A stretch of DNA of 60,741 nucleotides from Verrucomicrobiales bacterium. Its GTDB lineage: Bacteria > Verrucomicrobiota > Verrucomicrobiia > Limisphaerales > CAIMTB01. The translations under genes and the position numbers were made by a program. The DNA lies in contig JAEUHG010000170.1 of the NCBI GenBank assembly GCA_016795425.1, forward strand, positions 1 to 60,741, given 5' to 3'. Shown here piece by piece: positions 1 to 9,587 of this stretch (its first letter is position 1; every line of letters begins with the position of its first letter). The notes beneath the pieces are model-generated. The model searched no databases. It had not been told where the DNA came from and saw only the letters and a list, made by a program, of their open reading frames with translations.

Positions 1-2
1 AC

Positions 3-1679
3 GAAATCCCGACCCAATATCCGCCGACCGGCTTGGTGGTGTCACCAGATCAACAGACCCTGATCGCCACGTGCGCGGGGCCGGTGAGCGAGATTGCACG
101 CATCGATATTGGATCCGGCAAGGTGCGATCCCGATGGGCAGCCGGCCACTGGGCAATGAGTCCAGTCGTTTCGCCGGATGGAGGCACTTTGTTTGTCTGC
201 CATCGTTTCAACCACGAGATCGGCATCTTCGATCTGCGCACCGAAAAGGTCATTGGACGCGTTCCCGTGCGCCGCGAACCGGTGGCGGCGGCGGTGACAC
301 CGGACGGTCGGTATCTTCTGGTCGCCAATCATCTCCACGATGGGCGGGCGGATGCGAACCTGGTCGCTGCGGTGGTGAGCATCGTGGACGTGGCCGCCGG
401 CAAGGTGCTGCGGGACCTCGTTTTGCCCAACGGCAGTGGGTCGCTTCAGGATCTGAGAATCTCGCCGGACGGGCGATACGCTGTGGTGACCCATGTTGTC
501 GCCCGGTACCAGCTGCCCACGACCCAACTCGACCGAGGTTGGATGAACACCAACGCGGAAACGATTATCGACCTGAATGATCTGAGCGTTCTCAACACCG
601 TTCTCCTCGACAGCGTGGACAGCGGGGCCGCGAATCCCTGGGGTGTCGCGTGGACGGCGGACGGACGCACGCAGGTGGTGGTCCATGCTGGAACGCACGA
701 AGTGAGTCTCATTGATTTCCCGGGACTCCTCGCCCGCCTGGCGAAGGTGCCGGCGAAGGCTGGAACCGGCAACGGCGCGGAGCGGGTGGCGGCATCCCGG
801 GACCGCACCGAGGTTCCGAACGACCTGTCGTTCCTGGTGGGATTGCGTCGGCGCCTCCCACTTCCTCCCTCCGATCGGGGCCCACGGGCAGTCGCTGTGG
901 TGAAGAACCAGGTCGTCGTCGCCAATTATTTTTCGGATTCTCTGGCGTTCATCGATCCGGCGGCCGCGCAGCTCGCGGTGGTTTCGGTCGCCTTGGGGCC
1001 CCGCACGGAAGCGACCGAAGCCAGGAAGGGGGAGCTTTATTTCCACGATGCCACCCTCTGTTTTCAGGGATGGCAAAGTTGTGCCACCTGTCACCCCGGG
1101 GAAGCCCGAGTCGATGCCCTCAACTGGGATCTGCTCAACGACGACATGGGCAATCCCAAAAACAACAAGAGCCTGTTGCTTTCCCATCGCACGCCGCCGG
1201 CCATGAGCCTGGGCGTCCGGGAGACCGCCGAGACCGCGGTGCGGGCTGGTATCCGCCACATCCTGTTCACCGCCCAACCCGATGAGATCGCTCAGGCCAT
1301 GGACACCTATCTGAAGTCGCTCGAACGGGTCCCCAGTCCGCATCTTCGAGAGGGTCAGCTTTCTCCAGCCGCCCGACGTGGACAGTCGATTTTCGCCGAT
1401 GAACAGGTCGGTTGTGCTCGTTGCCATCCGGTGGGTGTTTTTACCGATCTGCAACATCACGACGTCGGGACGAGGACCCGGTTGGACCGTGACGAGGATC
1501 TCTTCGACACTCCCACCCTGGTCGAGGTTTGGCGCACTGCTCCCTACTTTCACGACGGATCCGTGACCAACCTTCACGAAATGTTTCGCACTCGGAATGC
1601 CGAAGATCGGCATGGGCGGACCTCGCATCTGGATCCTGGAAAACTCGACGACCTTATCGCTTACGTCCTCTCCCTTTGA
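3..1679 (+). CDS. Beta-propeller / di-heme cytochrome c peroxidase-like protein (5'-partial)
   Basis: The frame is open through the left edge, so the N-terminus (presumably with a signal peptide) lies outside the window. The TTG at 33 is only an internal codon. The first half shows repeats of the 'SPDG...L.V' type seen in YVTN/YncE-like beta-propellers. The second half carries two c-heme motifs, CATCH at 1080-1094 and CARCH at 1413-1427. It ends with 'DTPTLVEVW...APYFHDGS', the typical C-terminal signature of MauG/CcpA-type di-heme peroxidases. The likely location is the periplasm, with electrons passed between hemes. The true substrate cannot be read from sequence, and not every family member is a peroxidase. 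The next gene follows after 33 bases on the same strand and is also a di-heme protein, which suggests one transcript. Confidence 0.85.
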   Translation, partial: EIPTQYPPTGLVVSPDQQTLIATCAGPVSEIARIDIGSGKVRSRWAAGHWAMSPVVSPDGGTLFVCHRFNHEIGIFDLRTEKVIGRVPVRREPVAAAVTPDGRYLLVANHLHDGRADANLVAAVVSIVDVAAGKVLRDLVLPNGSGSLQDLRISPDGRYAVVTHVVARYQLPTTQLDRGWMNTNAETIIDLNDLSVLNTVLLDSVDSGAANPWGVAWTADGRTQVVVHAGTHEVSLIDFPGLLARLAKVPAKAGTGNGAERVAASRDRTEVPNDLSFLVGLRRRLPLPPSDRGPRAVAVVKNQVVVANYFSDSLAFIDPAAAQLAVVSVALGPRTEATEARKGELYFHDATLCFQGWQSCATCHPGEARVDALNWDLLNDDMGNPKNNKSLLLSHRTPPAMSLGVRETAETAVRAGIRHILFTAQPDEIAQAMDTYLKSLERVPSPHLREGQLSPAARRGQSIFADEQVGCARCHPVGVFTDLQHHDVGTRTRLDRDEDLFDTPTLVEVWRTAPYFHDGSVTNLHEMFRTRNAEDRHGRTSHLDPGKLDDLIAYVLSL

Positions 1680-1712
1680 TTCCCCATCGGAGCGCCTGCA
1701 TTCAAACCAACG

Positions 1713-4649
1713 ATGAACACCGCCCTCCAACCGTCACCGAAGGCTGTGGGGTGTCGTCCAGCCTGGATCGAATGGGGTCCTGCCCTAATGGCGGCGGCTC
1801 TGCTGGGTCTGCCCGGTCTGCTGCGGGGGGCGGACCGCGTGCCGGCCTGGCAGGAGCGCGTCGAAGCCGATTGGATCGTCGCCGAACGCCTCGCGCTGCT
1901 CGATTCCACGTCGAAGTCGGTCTCCACCCAAGCCGATGCGGCGGGCGGATGCGACGGCATCAAGGATGGCGGATGGGGCTTTCACACCAGCGAAACGGAG
2001 AATCCCTGGTGGCAGGTGGATCTGGGCGCCGAACATTCCCTCGCACTGGTGGTCGTCTGGAATCGGCCGCAGGCATCCGAACGCGCCACCAACCTGATCC
2101 TGAGCGTGTCAGTCGACGGACGGGATTGGCAAACCGTCTATCGCCATGACGGTTCGGTGTTCGTCGGGTTCACCGATCAGCGCCCCCTCCGAGTTTCATT
2201 GGACGGACGGAACGCCCGGTTCGTGCGGGTGCACCTGCCGGGCAAAACCTTTCTTCATCTTGAGGAGGTCGAGGTCTTTGGAAGGGAGGATCCGGATCGC
2301 AATCTCGCGTTGCATCGGCCCGCGGACCAGAGCTCCGTGTCCGAGTGGTCGCAAGACCATCGTCCGCCCGCCCAACCCGACTGGAATGACTGCGCCGCGC
2401 GCGCGTTGGCGCGGGTTCGGCGTCTGGAGGCCGAGGGTTGGTCGCAGGCGCCCCGCCCGGAGTCCGAGCCCATTCCTTCAGGGATCGCGTCCGGCGACAC
2501 TCCGCAGCGGGATGCGCTCGGGAATTTTATCGAGGCACGCGCCCGACAGCGGAAGTTGGCCTTGCGCAATCCCCTCCTGGACTTCGAGACCCTTCTCTTT
2601 GTGAAGCGGCTGCCCTCCAGCTTTAGCCACATGTCCGATCAATACTACGGCTGGTGGTCCAAGCCCGGAGGCGGAATCTACCTTTTGCGCGGATTTACCG
2701 GTGACCACCCACGCGAGGAATGCCTGACGACCTCCTTCACTGCACCGGGGAGCTTCCTTCGGCCGACACTTTCCTATGACGGAACGAAGGTGCTGTTCGC
2801 CTGGTGCCGGCATTACCCGTCGTTGGCCGCGGAATCGAACAAGCTCGAGAAGGCAAGAGTGCCTGAGGACGCGTTCTATCACCTTTACGAGATGAACATC
2901 GACGGCACGGGGGTGCGTCAACTGACCCGAGGGAAGTACGACGACTTCGACGGACGCTACCTTCCCGATGGCCGAATCGTCTTTCTATCGACGCGGCGGG
3001 GGCAGGCGCTTCAGGCCGGACGCGAGACGGCGGCCCGGACGGAGTCCACGCCGGACTTGCCGGACTGCTATGTGCGCTGCGGCGGGGGGCCGGAACGGCC
3101 GGTGGCGGTTTACACCCTGCACACGATGAACGCCGATGGATCGTCGATGAACGCGATTTCGCCCTTCGAAATGTTCGAGTGGACACCGGAGATCGCCTCC
3201 GACGGATCGATTCTCTACTCGCGATGGGACTACATCGACCGCGACAACATGCCCTATATGGGGCTCTGGTCGATGCACCCCGATGGCACGCATCCGCGTG
3301 TGGTCTTTAAGAACTACACCAAGGCACCTCACTGCGTCTTCGAAGCCAAACCAATCCCGGGATCGCACCGGTTGATCTTCACTGCTTCAGCCCATCATGC
3401 GCAAACGATGGGCAGTCTCGCCATGATCGATCCGGCGGCGGGTCTGGAAGGGCAAACTCCGATCACCCGCCTGACGCCGGAGGTGCCGTTTCCAGAAATT
3501 GAAGGCTGGCCGCTGACTTACTACGCCAACCCTTGGCCGCTGTCGGAACGGTTCCACCTCGTCGCCTGGGGATTCGAGGGCGCCCAAGTGTCCGGTCCCC
3601 AGGGATGGAATCGATGGCACGCGGTGCAACGACCCGACGATGGCATGGCCTTGTATTTGTATGACGCGGCGCTGGGCACTCGTGAACTGCTTTGGAAGGA
3701 CCCGACCATTGCCTGTGTGGATCCCATCCCGGTGAGACCACGGGCACGCCCTCCGGTCCTGGCGACCACGGTCCCGACGGCCGAGACCAAGGAGGGGCGA
3801 TTCCTCCTGGTAGACGTCCATCAGGGCCTGGGATCGACGCATGCCGACACCGTGCGCGCACTTCGGATTGTGGCTGTTCCCGCCAAGACCCATCCCACCA
3901 TGAATAGGCCGCCGCTGGGCATCACCGCGGACGACCCGGGCAAGTGTGTTCTTGGAACGGTGCCCGTGGAACCCGACGGCTCCGCCTACTTTCGGGCGCC
4001 AGCGGGTGTGATCCTATTCTTCCAAGCCCTCGACGAACGCGGATTGGCGGTCCAGACCATGCGCAGCGTCGCCCATGTCCAAGCCGGTCAAACGCTCGGG
4101 TGTGTCGGTTGCCACGAAGACCGTCAGCAGGCGCCGAGCTCCCGGACGATCCTCGCCTCGCAGCGCCCGCCCTCGAAAATCCGTCCCGGTCCCGATGGTT
4201 CCTGGCCGTTACGGTTTGACCGACTGGTCCAGCCGGTTGTGGAGGCGCGCTGTGTTTCCTGCCACCAACCCGGTGCCAAGGACGAACAGGCGGCGAAGTT
4301 CGACCTTACCCGGGACCGGGCGTATGACGCCTTAGTCGGATTCGGCAAACCAAGCCTGCGCGACCAGGTTTGGACCGCCTATCGACGCGGTTCGTCGATT
4401 GCCGGGGATGGCATCGCCACCCGCAGCGCCCTGCTGGCGCTTTTAGAGGGTCCCGAAGGACATGCCGGCGTCCGGCTGACTCGGGACGAGTATGACCGGA
4501 TCGTGACCTGGATGGACACCTACGCCCAACGACTCGGACACTTCGACGATGCGCAGGAGAGCGAACTGCTTCAACTGCGCCAGGCGTGGGCAGAATTCCT
4601 CGACGATCCCCAGTCGCAACAGACCGCGGCCAGCACTGTTGGCCGATGA
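1713..4649 (+). CDS. Exported discoidin-domain, HzsA-like di-heme cytochrome c
   Basis: 978 residues. The N-terminus has a basic/aromatic start, then a hydrophobic stretch near residues 24-38 ending 'RGAD', which fits a signal peptide. Residues about 60-190 read as an F5/8 type C (discoidin) beta-sandwich, with 'WWQVDLG' and 'FVRVHLPG' as landmarks. The middle (about 280-650) contains TolB/WD-like repeats ('MNIDGTGVRQLT', 'MNADGSSMNAIS', 'MHPDGTHPRVV'). This arrangement matches proteins annotated as related to the hydrazine synthase alpha subunit. The C-terminal part has CVGCH (residue 797) and CVSCH (residue 847). Distant family membership does not imply hydrazine chemistry, since no HzsB/C partner is visible. 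The discoidin domain suggests binding of a polysaccharide or cell surface. Function is unknown. It lies between two other di-heme genes. Confidence 0.82.
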   Translation: MNTALQPSPKAVGCRPAWIEWGPALMAAALLGLPGLLRGADRVPAWQERVEADWIVAERLALLDSTSKSVSTQADAAGGCDGIKDGGWGFHTSETENPWWQVDLGAEHSLALVVVWNRPQASERATNLILSVSVDGRDWQTVYRHDGSVFVGFTDQRPLRVSLDGRNARFVRVHLPGKTFLHLEEVEVFGREDPDRNLALHRPADQSSVSEWSQDHRPPAQPDWNDCAARALARVRRLEAEGWSQAPRPESEPIPSGIASGDTPQRDALGNFIEARARQRKLALRNPLLDFETLLFVKRLPSSFSHMSDQYYGWWSKPGGGIYLLRGFTGDHPREECLTTSFTAPGSFLRPTLSYDGTKVLFAWCRHYPSLAAESNKLEKARVPEDAFYHLYEMNIDGTGVRQLTRGKYDDFDGRYLPDGRIVFLSTRRGQALQAGRETAARTESTPDLPDCYVRCGGGPERPVAVYTLHTMNADGSSMNAISPFEMFEWTPEIASDGSILYSRWDYIDRDNMPYMGLWSMHPDGTHPRVVFKNYTKAPHCVFEAKPIPGSHRLIFTASAHHAQTMGSLAMIDPAAGLEGQTPITRLTPEVPFPEIEGWPLTYYANPWPLSERFHLVAWGFEGAQVSGPQGWNRWHAVQRPDDGMALYLYDAALGTRELLWKDPTIACVDPIPVRPRARPPVLATTVPTAETKEGRFLLVDVHQGLGSTHADTVRALRIVAVPAKTHPTMNRPPLGITADDPGKCVLGTVPVEPDGSAYFRAPAGVILFFQALDERGLAVQTMRSVAHVQAGQTLGCVGCHEDRQQAPSSRTILASQRPPSKIRPGPDGSWPLRFDRLVQPVVEARCVSCHQPGAKDEQAAKFDLTRDRAYDALVGFGKPSLRDQVWTAYRRGSSIAGDGIATRSALLALLEGPEGHAGVRLTRDEYDRIVTWMDTYAQRLGHFDDAQESELLQLRQAWAEFLDDPQSQQTAASTVGR

Positions 4650-4679
4650 GGCCTTTGACCTTCCACCGCACCTAAAACC

Positions 4680-7600
4680 ATGCCTGCCTCGACATCAAAC
4701 CCTCCACTGCCGAAGGCGCTTCACACCATGGCGGCCAACACGCCGGGCGGGACTTGGATCGCAGGGACGGTTGAGATCCCAGGGCTTCCAACACGGCCTA
4801 CCGGCGTTCATCGCCCACCGGTGAGCGCTGGGATTCTCCTTCTCGCGGCTTGGATTTCGATCGTCGGATGGGCCCGCGCGGGCAGCTACGAGATCCCGGC
4901 CTGGGCCTTCGACCGCGGCAATGCCAAGACCTTCACCCGTGAGTACGCCGATGGTGGGCCAATGGTCGCCTTCGGCGGTCATAGCCCGGTCCTCGTGGAA
5001 TACGACATCGAGTTTCCGGGATCCGGCGATTATCGCCTGAGTCTCCGCTATGCCGCCGCCGATGCCCGACCGGTCAGCCTGCTCCTGGACGGGACCCGCA
5101 TCGCCGAAGTGTGCCGGGACAGCACCGGGTCATGGAACACCAGCGGCGCCCGCTGGGAACGTTCCCTGGATTTCTACGTCGGCGCCGGCAAACACACGCT
5201 AAGGCTGCAGCGCCCCGAAAGTTTTCCTCATCTCATGGCCCTGCGGATTGAGTCCAAGGAAGTGCCCGAGGGCTGGACCCCCAGTCGTCCGAACGCCCGG
5301 AAACTCGACGATCCGCCACCCGTTCAACCCTTCGAGCCCTTTCAGCCCGAGGTGGACGCCACGGCCCTGCGGCTCGCCATCAAGGATTTGATCGACACCT
5401 TTGGCGCTCGTTACGGGCGCGGGTCCGAATGGCTGCGGCAACTCGACCAACTCGAGGCGCAATTGGCGAATGGCACCGGCGCCGATCGCGCTCGTGTCCG
5501 TCAGCAGCTCGCCGCCCTGCAGCGCGAGGCGTTGCTGCGATCCAATCCGTGGCTCGATTTCCGCCGCATCCTGCTCGTTCGGCGAGGCAATGGGAGTCCC
5601 GACCTGGGTCTTCCGCGAAATTGGGAAAGCAATTCGACCCTGCCCAAGCGTGGCTATGACGATTCTCTGTGCGCCCTCGACCTGCGGGAGGACGACCCTG
5701 CGCTGACCACCCTCTTTCGCCCGGACGCGGATGTATTTCTTGGCGATGTCGATTTGCACTATGACGCGCGCCGGCTCTTGTACTCATCGGTCGACGCCAA
5801 GGGGCGATGGCAGGTGTTCGAATGGGCCATGGACGGCACCCCGCGGGCGCTGACGGGCGAGCAGCCGGACGTCGATAGTTACGACGCCTGTTACCTGCCG
5901 GACGGTCGGATTTTATTTACCTCAACCGCGACCTTTATCGGTGTGCCCTGCGTCTATGGAGGATCGCACGTGGCGAACCTCTATCGCATGGATCCCGATG
6001 GAAGGAACATTCGTCAGCTGTGCTTCGATCAGGAACACGACTGGTGTCCCACGGTCCTCAACAATGGGCGCATCTTGTACACCCGCTGGGAATATGCCGA
6101 TACCCCGCATTCCAACACCCGATTGCTCTTTCACATGAACCCGGATGGGACCGGGCAAATGGAGTTTCTGGGAAGCAATTCGTATTGGCCCAACTCGTTC
6201 TTCTATGCCCGGCCGATTCCCGGTCACCCCACGCGTATCATCTCGGTCATCGGCGGGCACCACGACAATCCGCGCATGGGCGAGTTGGTCTTGTTCGATG
6301 CGGCCCAGGACCGGCACGAGGCTGGCCCCGCCGTCCAGCGCATTCCGGGCCGCGGCAAGAAGGTTGAGGCAATCATCCGCGATGGTTTGACCCTCGATAG
6401 TTGGCCGAAGTTCCTTCATCCATTTCCGGTCAGCGACAAACACTTCCTGGTCGCCTGCAAGCCCACTCCGGACGCGTCGTGGGGCATCTACCTCGTCGAT
6501 CTCTTCGACAATCTGATCCCCATTGCCCAGCAAGCCGACGCGGCCTTGTTCGAGCCGATTCCTTGGCGCGCCACGCCGCGCCCGCCCGCCTTGGTCGACA
6601 AGGTGAACCTCGCGCGCAAGGACGCGGTCGTGGTGATGCAGGACATCTACCAGGGCGACGGTCTGCGCGGAGTGCCGCGTGGAACGGTCAAGTCCCTCCG
6701 ACTGTTCACCTACCATTACGCGTATCAGGGAATGGGTGGTTTGCTGGGTGTCGTCGGCGCCGAAGGTCCCTGGGATATTCGAAGGGTGCTGGGGACCGTT
6801 CCCGTCTATCCGGACGGCTCGGCGAATTTCCGGATTCCTGCCAACACTCCGATCGCGGTCCAACCCCTGGACGCCGAGGGTAAAGCGCTGCAATTGATGC
6901 GAAGTTGGATGACCGGCATGCCAGGGGAAGTCGTGCAATGTGTGGGCTGCCACGAACGCCAGAACACCGCGCCACCTCCTCAACCGGCCATGGCCTTGAA
7001 CCATCGTCCCTCGGAGATCCAGCCGTGGTATGGGCCGACCCGCGGGTTCAGTTACGCGCGGGAGGTGCAACCGGTCATTGACCGCTACTGTGTCGGCTGC
7101 CACGACGGCCAATCCCGGCCCGACCGGCCCGCAACGTTCGACCTGCGCGGCGTCGAGAGGATCAAGGACTGGACCAGTGTGACTCCCGGCAATGGCGGCG
7201 TGCACGCGGGTAAATTCACGGTCGGCTATTTCGAACTCAGCCGTCACGTGCGACGTCCGGGCATCGAGAGCGATTACCATGTCCTGACGCCCCTCGAGTT
7301 CCATGCGGATACGACGGACCTCGTGCAGGTGTTGAAGAAAGGGCACTACGGAGTCCAGCTCGACGCCGAAGCGTGGGATCGGTTGATCACTTGGATCGAT
7401 ATGAACTGCCCGTTCCACGGGACGTGGGGGGAGGAGATCGACAACCCCGGCACCCAGCGGGAACGCCGGCGGGAGCTCTTGAAGCGTTATGCCGGCGTCG
7501 ACGACGACCCGGAAGCGGTGCCCGAGACCTTGAAGCGGGCTCTGCCGCCCGAGACACCGCCGCCCGTCGTCGCCGTTGCCGTGCCCCCGCCTAAAGTCGA

Positions 7601-8534
7601 GGGCTGGCCGTTCGATGCCGCCGAAGCGGCGCGTCGACAAGCGAAGTCGGCCTCCGGCACCCGCCGCAGCGTGGATCTCGGCGATGGATTGCGCCTCGAG
7701 TTCGCATGGGTTCCCGCGGGCGAATTCGTCATGGGAGACTCTGCGGGTGCGTTGGATGAACGCCCCGCCCACCGCGTCACCCTCGCGAATCCATTCTGGA
7801 TGGGCGTGTTCGAAATCGACAACCGCACTTACGCCCGCTTCGACCCGGGTCACGACAGCCGTGTCGAGGATAAGAACGCCTATCAGTTCGGAATCCATGG
7901 CTATCCTGCCAATCAATCCACCCAACCCGTGGTGCGCGTTTCCTGGGACGAAGCCATGGCCTTCTGCGACTGGCTCTCGGCCCGCACCGGACTTCGATTC
8001 ACCCTCCCGACAGAGGCCCAATGGGAATACGCGTGCCGAGCCGGATCCGGGACCGCCTTCTTCTTCGGGGACCGCGGAAGCGATTTCTCGCCTTACGCCA
8101 ATCTCGCCGACGCCAAACTGACCGAATTCGCCAGCGATCCGTACACCGTGGATACTCCATTGAAGAATCCAACCCGCTACGACGACTGGATTCCCAAGGA
8201 CTCGCGGTTCCACGATGGTGCGTTGATCACCGTGGCGCCGGGTCGATACCGGGCGAATGCCTGGGGATTGCAGGATATGCACGGTAATGCGGCGGAGTGG
8301 ACCCGCAGCGTTCACACCGCGTATCCGGTGCAACCAAAGGACGGACGCGACCGACGCGACGCCGACGGCGCCCGGGTCGTGCGCGGGGGATCCTGGCGGG
8401 ATCTGCCGCAGCGGGCCACCGCCAGCTGCCGTCTCTCCTATGCGCCGTGGCAGAGGGTGTACAACGTCGGATTCCGGGTCGTCTTGCTCGGGAACGAGGT
8501 GGAGCCGGATCTCACTGCCTTGCGCGCGCCGTAG
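4680..8534 (+). CDS. HzsA-like di-heme protein fused to a SUMF1 (formylglycine-generating-enzyme-like) domain
   Basis: 1284 residues if the first ATG is used. The hydrophobic export segment only begins near residue 50, so the GTG at 4821 (or ATG at 4728) may be the real start and would give a conventional signal peptide. Order of parts: a carbohydrate-binding-like beta-sandwich (about 70-195), a helical spacer, TolB-like propeller repeats ('MDPDGRNIRQL', 'MNPDGTGQMEF'), CVGCH at residue 754 and CVGCH at residue 804. A SUMF1/C-type-lectin-fold domain fills about 995-1275 ('WVPAGEFVMGD', 'LPTEAQWEYACRAG', 'GGSW', 'GFRVV'). The region after GGSW lacks the paired cysteines of true formylglycine-generating enzymes, so the domain is probably structural or ligand-binding. 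It is a paralogue of the preceding gene with a different N-terminal binding module, 30 bases downstream of it. Confidence 0.82.
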   Translation: MPASTSNPPLPKALHTMAANTPGGTWIAGTVEIPGLPTRPTGVHRPPVSAGILLLAAWISIVGWARAGSYEIPAWAFDRGNAKTFTREYADGGPMVAFGGHSPVLVEYDIEFPGSGDYRLSLRYAAADARPVSLLLDGTRIAEVCRDSTGSWNTSGARWERSLDFYVGAGKHTLRLQRPESFPHLMALRIESKEVPEGWTPSRPNARKLDDPPPVQPFEPFQPEVDATALRLAIKDLIDTFGARYGRGSEWLRQLDQLEAQLANGTGADRARVRQQLAALQREALLRSNPWLDFRRILLVRRGNGSPDLGLPRNWESNSTLPKRGYDDSLCALDLREDDPALTTLFRPDADVFLGDVDLHYDARRLLYSSVDAKGRWQVFEWAMDGTPRALTGEQPDVDSYDACYLPDGRILFTSTATFIGVPCVYGGSHVANLYRMDPDGRNIRQLCFDQEHDWCPTVLNNGRILYTRWEYADTPHSNTRLLFHMNPDGTGQMEFLGSNSYWPNSFFYARPIPGHPTRIISVIGGHHDNPRMGELVLFDAAQDRHEAGPAVQRIPGRGKKVEAIIRDGLTLDSWPKFLHPFPVSDKHFLVACKPTPDASWGIYLVDLFDNLIPIAQQADAALFEPIPWRATPRPPALVDKVNLARKDAVVVMQDIYQGDGLRGVPRGTVKSLRLFTYHYAYQGMGGLLGVVGAEGPWDIRRVLGTVPVYPDGSANFRIPANTPIAVQPLDAEGKALQLMRSWMTGMPGEVVQCVGCHERQNTAPPPQPAMALNHRPSEIQPWYGPTRGFSYAREVQPVIDRYCVGCHDGQSRPDRPATFDLRGVERIKDWTSVTPGNGGVHAGKFTVGYFELSRHVRRPGIESDYHVLTPLEFHADTTDLVQVLKKGHYGVQLDAEAWDRLITWIDMNCPFHGTWGEEIDNPGTQRERRRELLKRYAGVDDDPEAVPETLKRALPPETPPPVVAVAVPPPKVEGWPFDAAEAARRQAKSASGTRRSVDLGDGLRLEFAWVPAGEFVMGDSAGALDERPAHRVTLANPFWMGVFEIDNRTYARFDPGHDSRVEDKNAYQFGIHGYPANQSTQPVVRVSWDEAMAFCDWLSARTGLRFTLPTEAQWEYACRAGSGTAFFFGDRGSDFSPYANLADAKLTEFASDPYTVDTPLKNPTRYDDWIPKDSRFHDGALITVAPGRYRANAWGLQDMHGNAAEWTRSVHTAYPVQPKDGRDRRDADGARVVRGGSWRDLPQRATASCRLSYAPWQRVYNVGFRVVLLGNEVEPDLTALRAP

Positions 8535-8636
8535 GGTTCGAATGACGTTGGGCACCTTCCTCCAGGGAATCAACAGGAAGCGTTTTGACTGGATGCCTTG
8601 ACGCCCGCTCCTTCTCAGGGAAGAACCACCTGCACC

Positions 8637-9512
8637 ATGAAGCTGAACCCGAAGTTGCGCGGTCCAGGCTGGTTTCTGGCGCTCGCCTTGATGGGAGTGG
8701 CGGCTGGTGCTTCAGTCGAAGCCCAAACCACCCCCAAGGCCCAGGAACAGTCAGAGTCCATCGATGGTTTTCGGGACACGCCGATGCTCCCTGGAAAACC
8801 CTGGCATCTGCATGATCCGGATCGTCCGCAACCGCGAGTCGTCACGCCTCCGACGACTTTCAGCCAAGGCGCCCCGGCACCGTCCGACGCGGAGGTGCTC
8901 TTTGATGGTCGCGACTTGTCGAAGTGGCAGAACGGGCGCGGGGAAGCGCCGCATTGGAAGGTCCAGGATGGCTATTTGGAAACCGGCCGGGGTGGGGGCA
9001 TTCGGACCCGAGGTGCCTGGGCCGATTTCCAACTCCATGTGGAATGGGCCGCTCCGCTTCCCGCCCAGGGTTCGGGGCAGGGGCGGGGCAATAGCGGCAT
9101 CCTCATCAATGGAATGTACGAGGTGCAGGTTCTCGATTCCTTCCGGGCGAAGACCTATCCGGACGGGCAGGCGGGAGCGATTTATGGCCAGGTGCCGCCA
9201 TTGGTGAATGCCAGCAAACCCCCGGGGGAATGGCAGACCTACGACATCCTATTCGAATCGCCTCGCTGGAACGAGGCCGGGGAATTGATCAAGAAGGCCT
9301 GCGTCACAGTGATCCATAACGGCGTCGTCATTCATCATCGCTACGAGTTTGCCGGCGGCACCGATGGCATCAGCCGCGAGGTTCCCTGGAAGACACTCGC
9401 CAAATACACCCCCCATCCGCCCGAGGTTTTCATCGGACTGCAGGACCACAACAATCCCGTCCGCTATCGCAATGTCTGGATTCGGCCGCTCGGGGAGTAC
9501 GACAAGCCCTGA
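8637..9512 (+). CDS. DUF1080 (3-keto-disaccharide hydrolase-like) exported protein
   Basis: 291 residues from ATG 8637, chosen because it places a clean signal peptide first (basic 'MKLNPKLRG', hydrophobic core, 'GASVEAQ'). The in-frame ATG at 8598 would only add a polar leader. The body is a concanavalin-like jelly roll of the DUF1080 family: 'LFDGRDLSKWQNGRG' near the domain start, 'GNSGILINGMYEVQVLDS' in the middle and 'GLQDHNNPVRYRNVWIRPL' at the end. Some characterised family members hydrolyse 3-keto-glycosides, and Verrucomicrobiota and Planctomycetota carry many copies. It sits just upstream of a sugar isomerase-like gene, a common pairing that supports a role in sugar catabolism outside the cytoplasm. 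The exact substrate is not deducible. Confidence 0.88.
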   Translation: MKLNPKLRGPGWFLALALMGVAAGASVEAQTTPKAQEQSESIDGFRDTPMLPGKPWHLHDPDRPQPRVVTPPTTFSQGAPAPSDAEVLFDGRDLSKWQNGRGEAPHWKVQDGYLETGRGGGIRTRGAWADFQLHVEWAAPLPAQGSGQGRGNSGILINGMYEVQVLDSFRAKTYPDGQAGAIYGQVPPLVNASKPPGEWQTYDILFESPRWNEAGELIKKACVTVIHNGVVIHHRYEFAGGTDGISREVPWKTLAKYTPHPPEVFIGLQDHNNPVRYRNVWIRPLGEYDKP

Positions 9513-9587
9513 GCATCCCGCGGTCACACTCCGGCCAGGCCGCCCCTCCCCATTTTCCCACGCCACGATTCAACTCCATCCCCATCC

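Noticed and set aside
42..1730. 562-codon open frame on the minus strand
   Set aside because: Antisense to the di-heme peroxidase-like gene; no recognisable domain.
7660..8503. Functional formylglycine-generating enzyme for the sulfatases
   Set aside because: Catalytic cysteine pair not seen, and the domain is fused to an exported cytochrome.
1713..8534. True hydrazine synthase
   Set aside because: Only distant alpha-subunit-like architecture; no beta/gamma subunits or other anammox genes present.
5922..8573. 883-codon open frame on the minus strand
   Set aside because: Antisense to the SUMF1 fusion gene; arginine/histidine-rich with no domain. A product of high GC.
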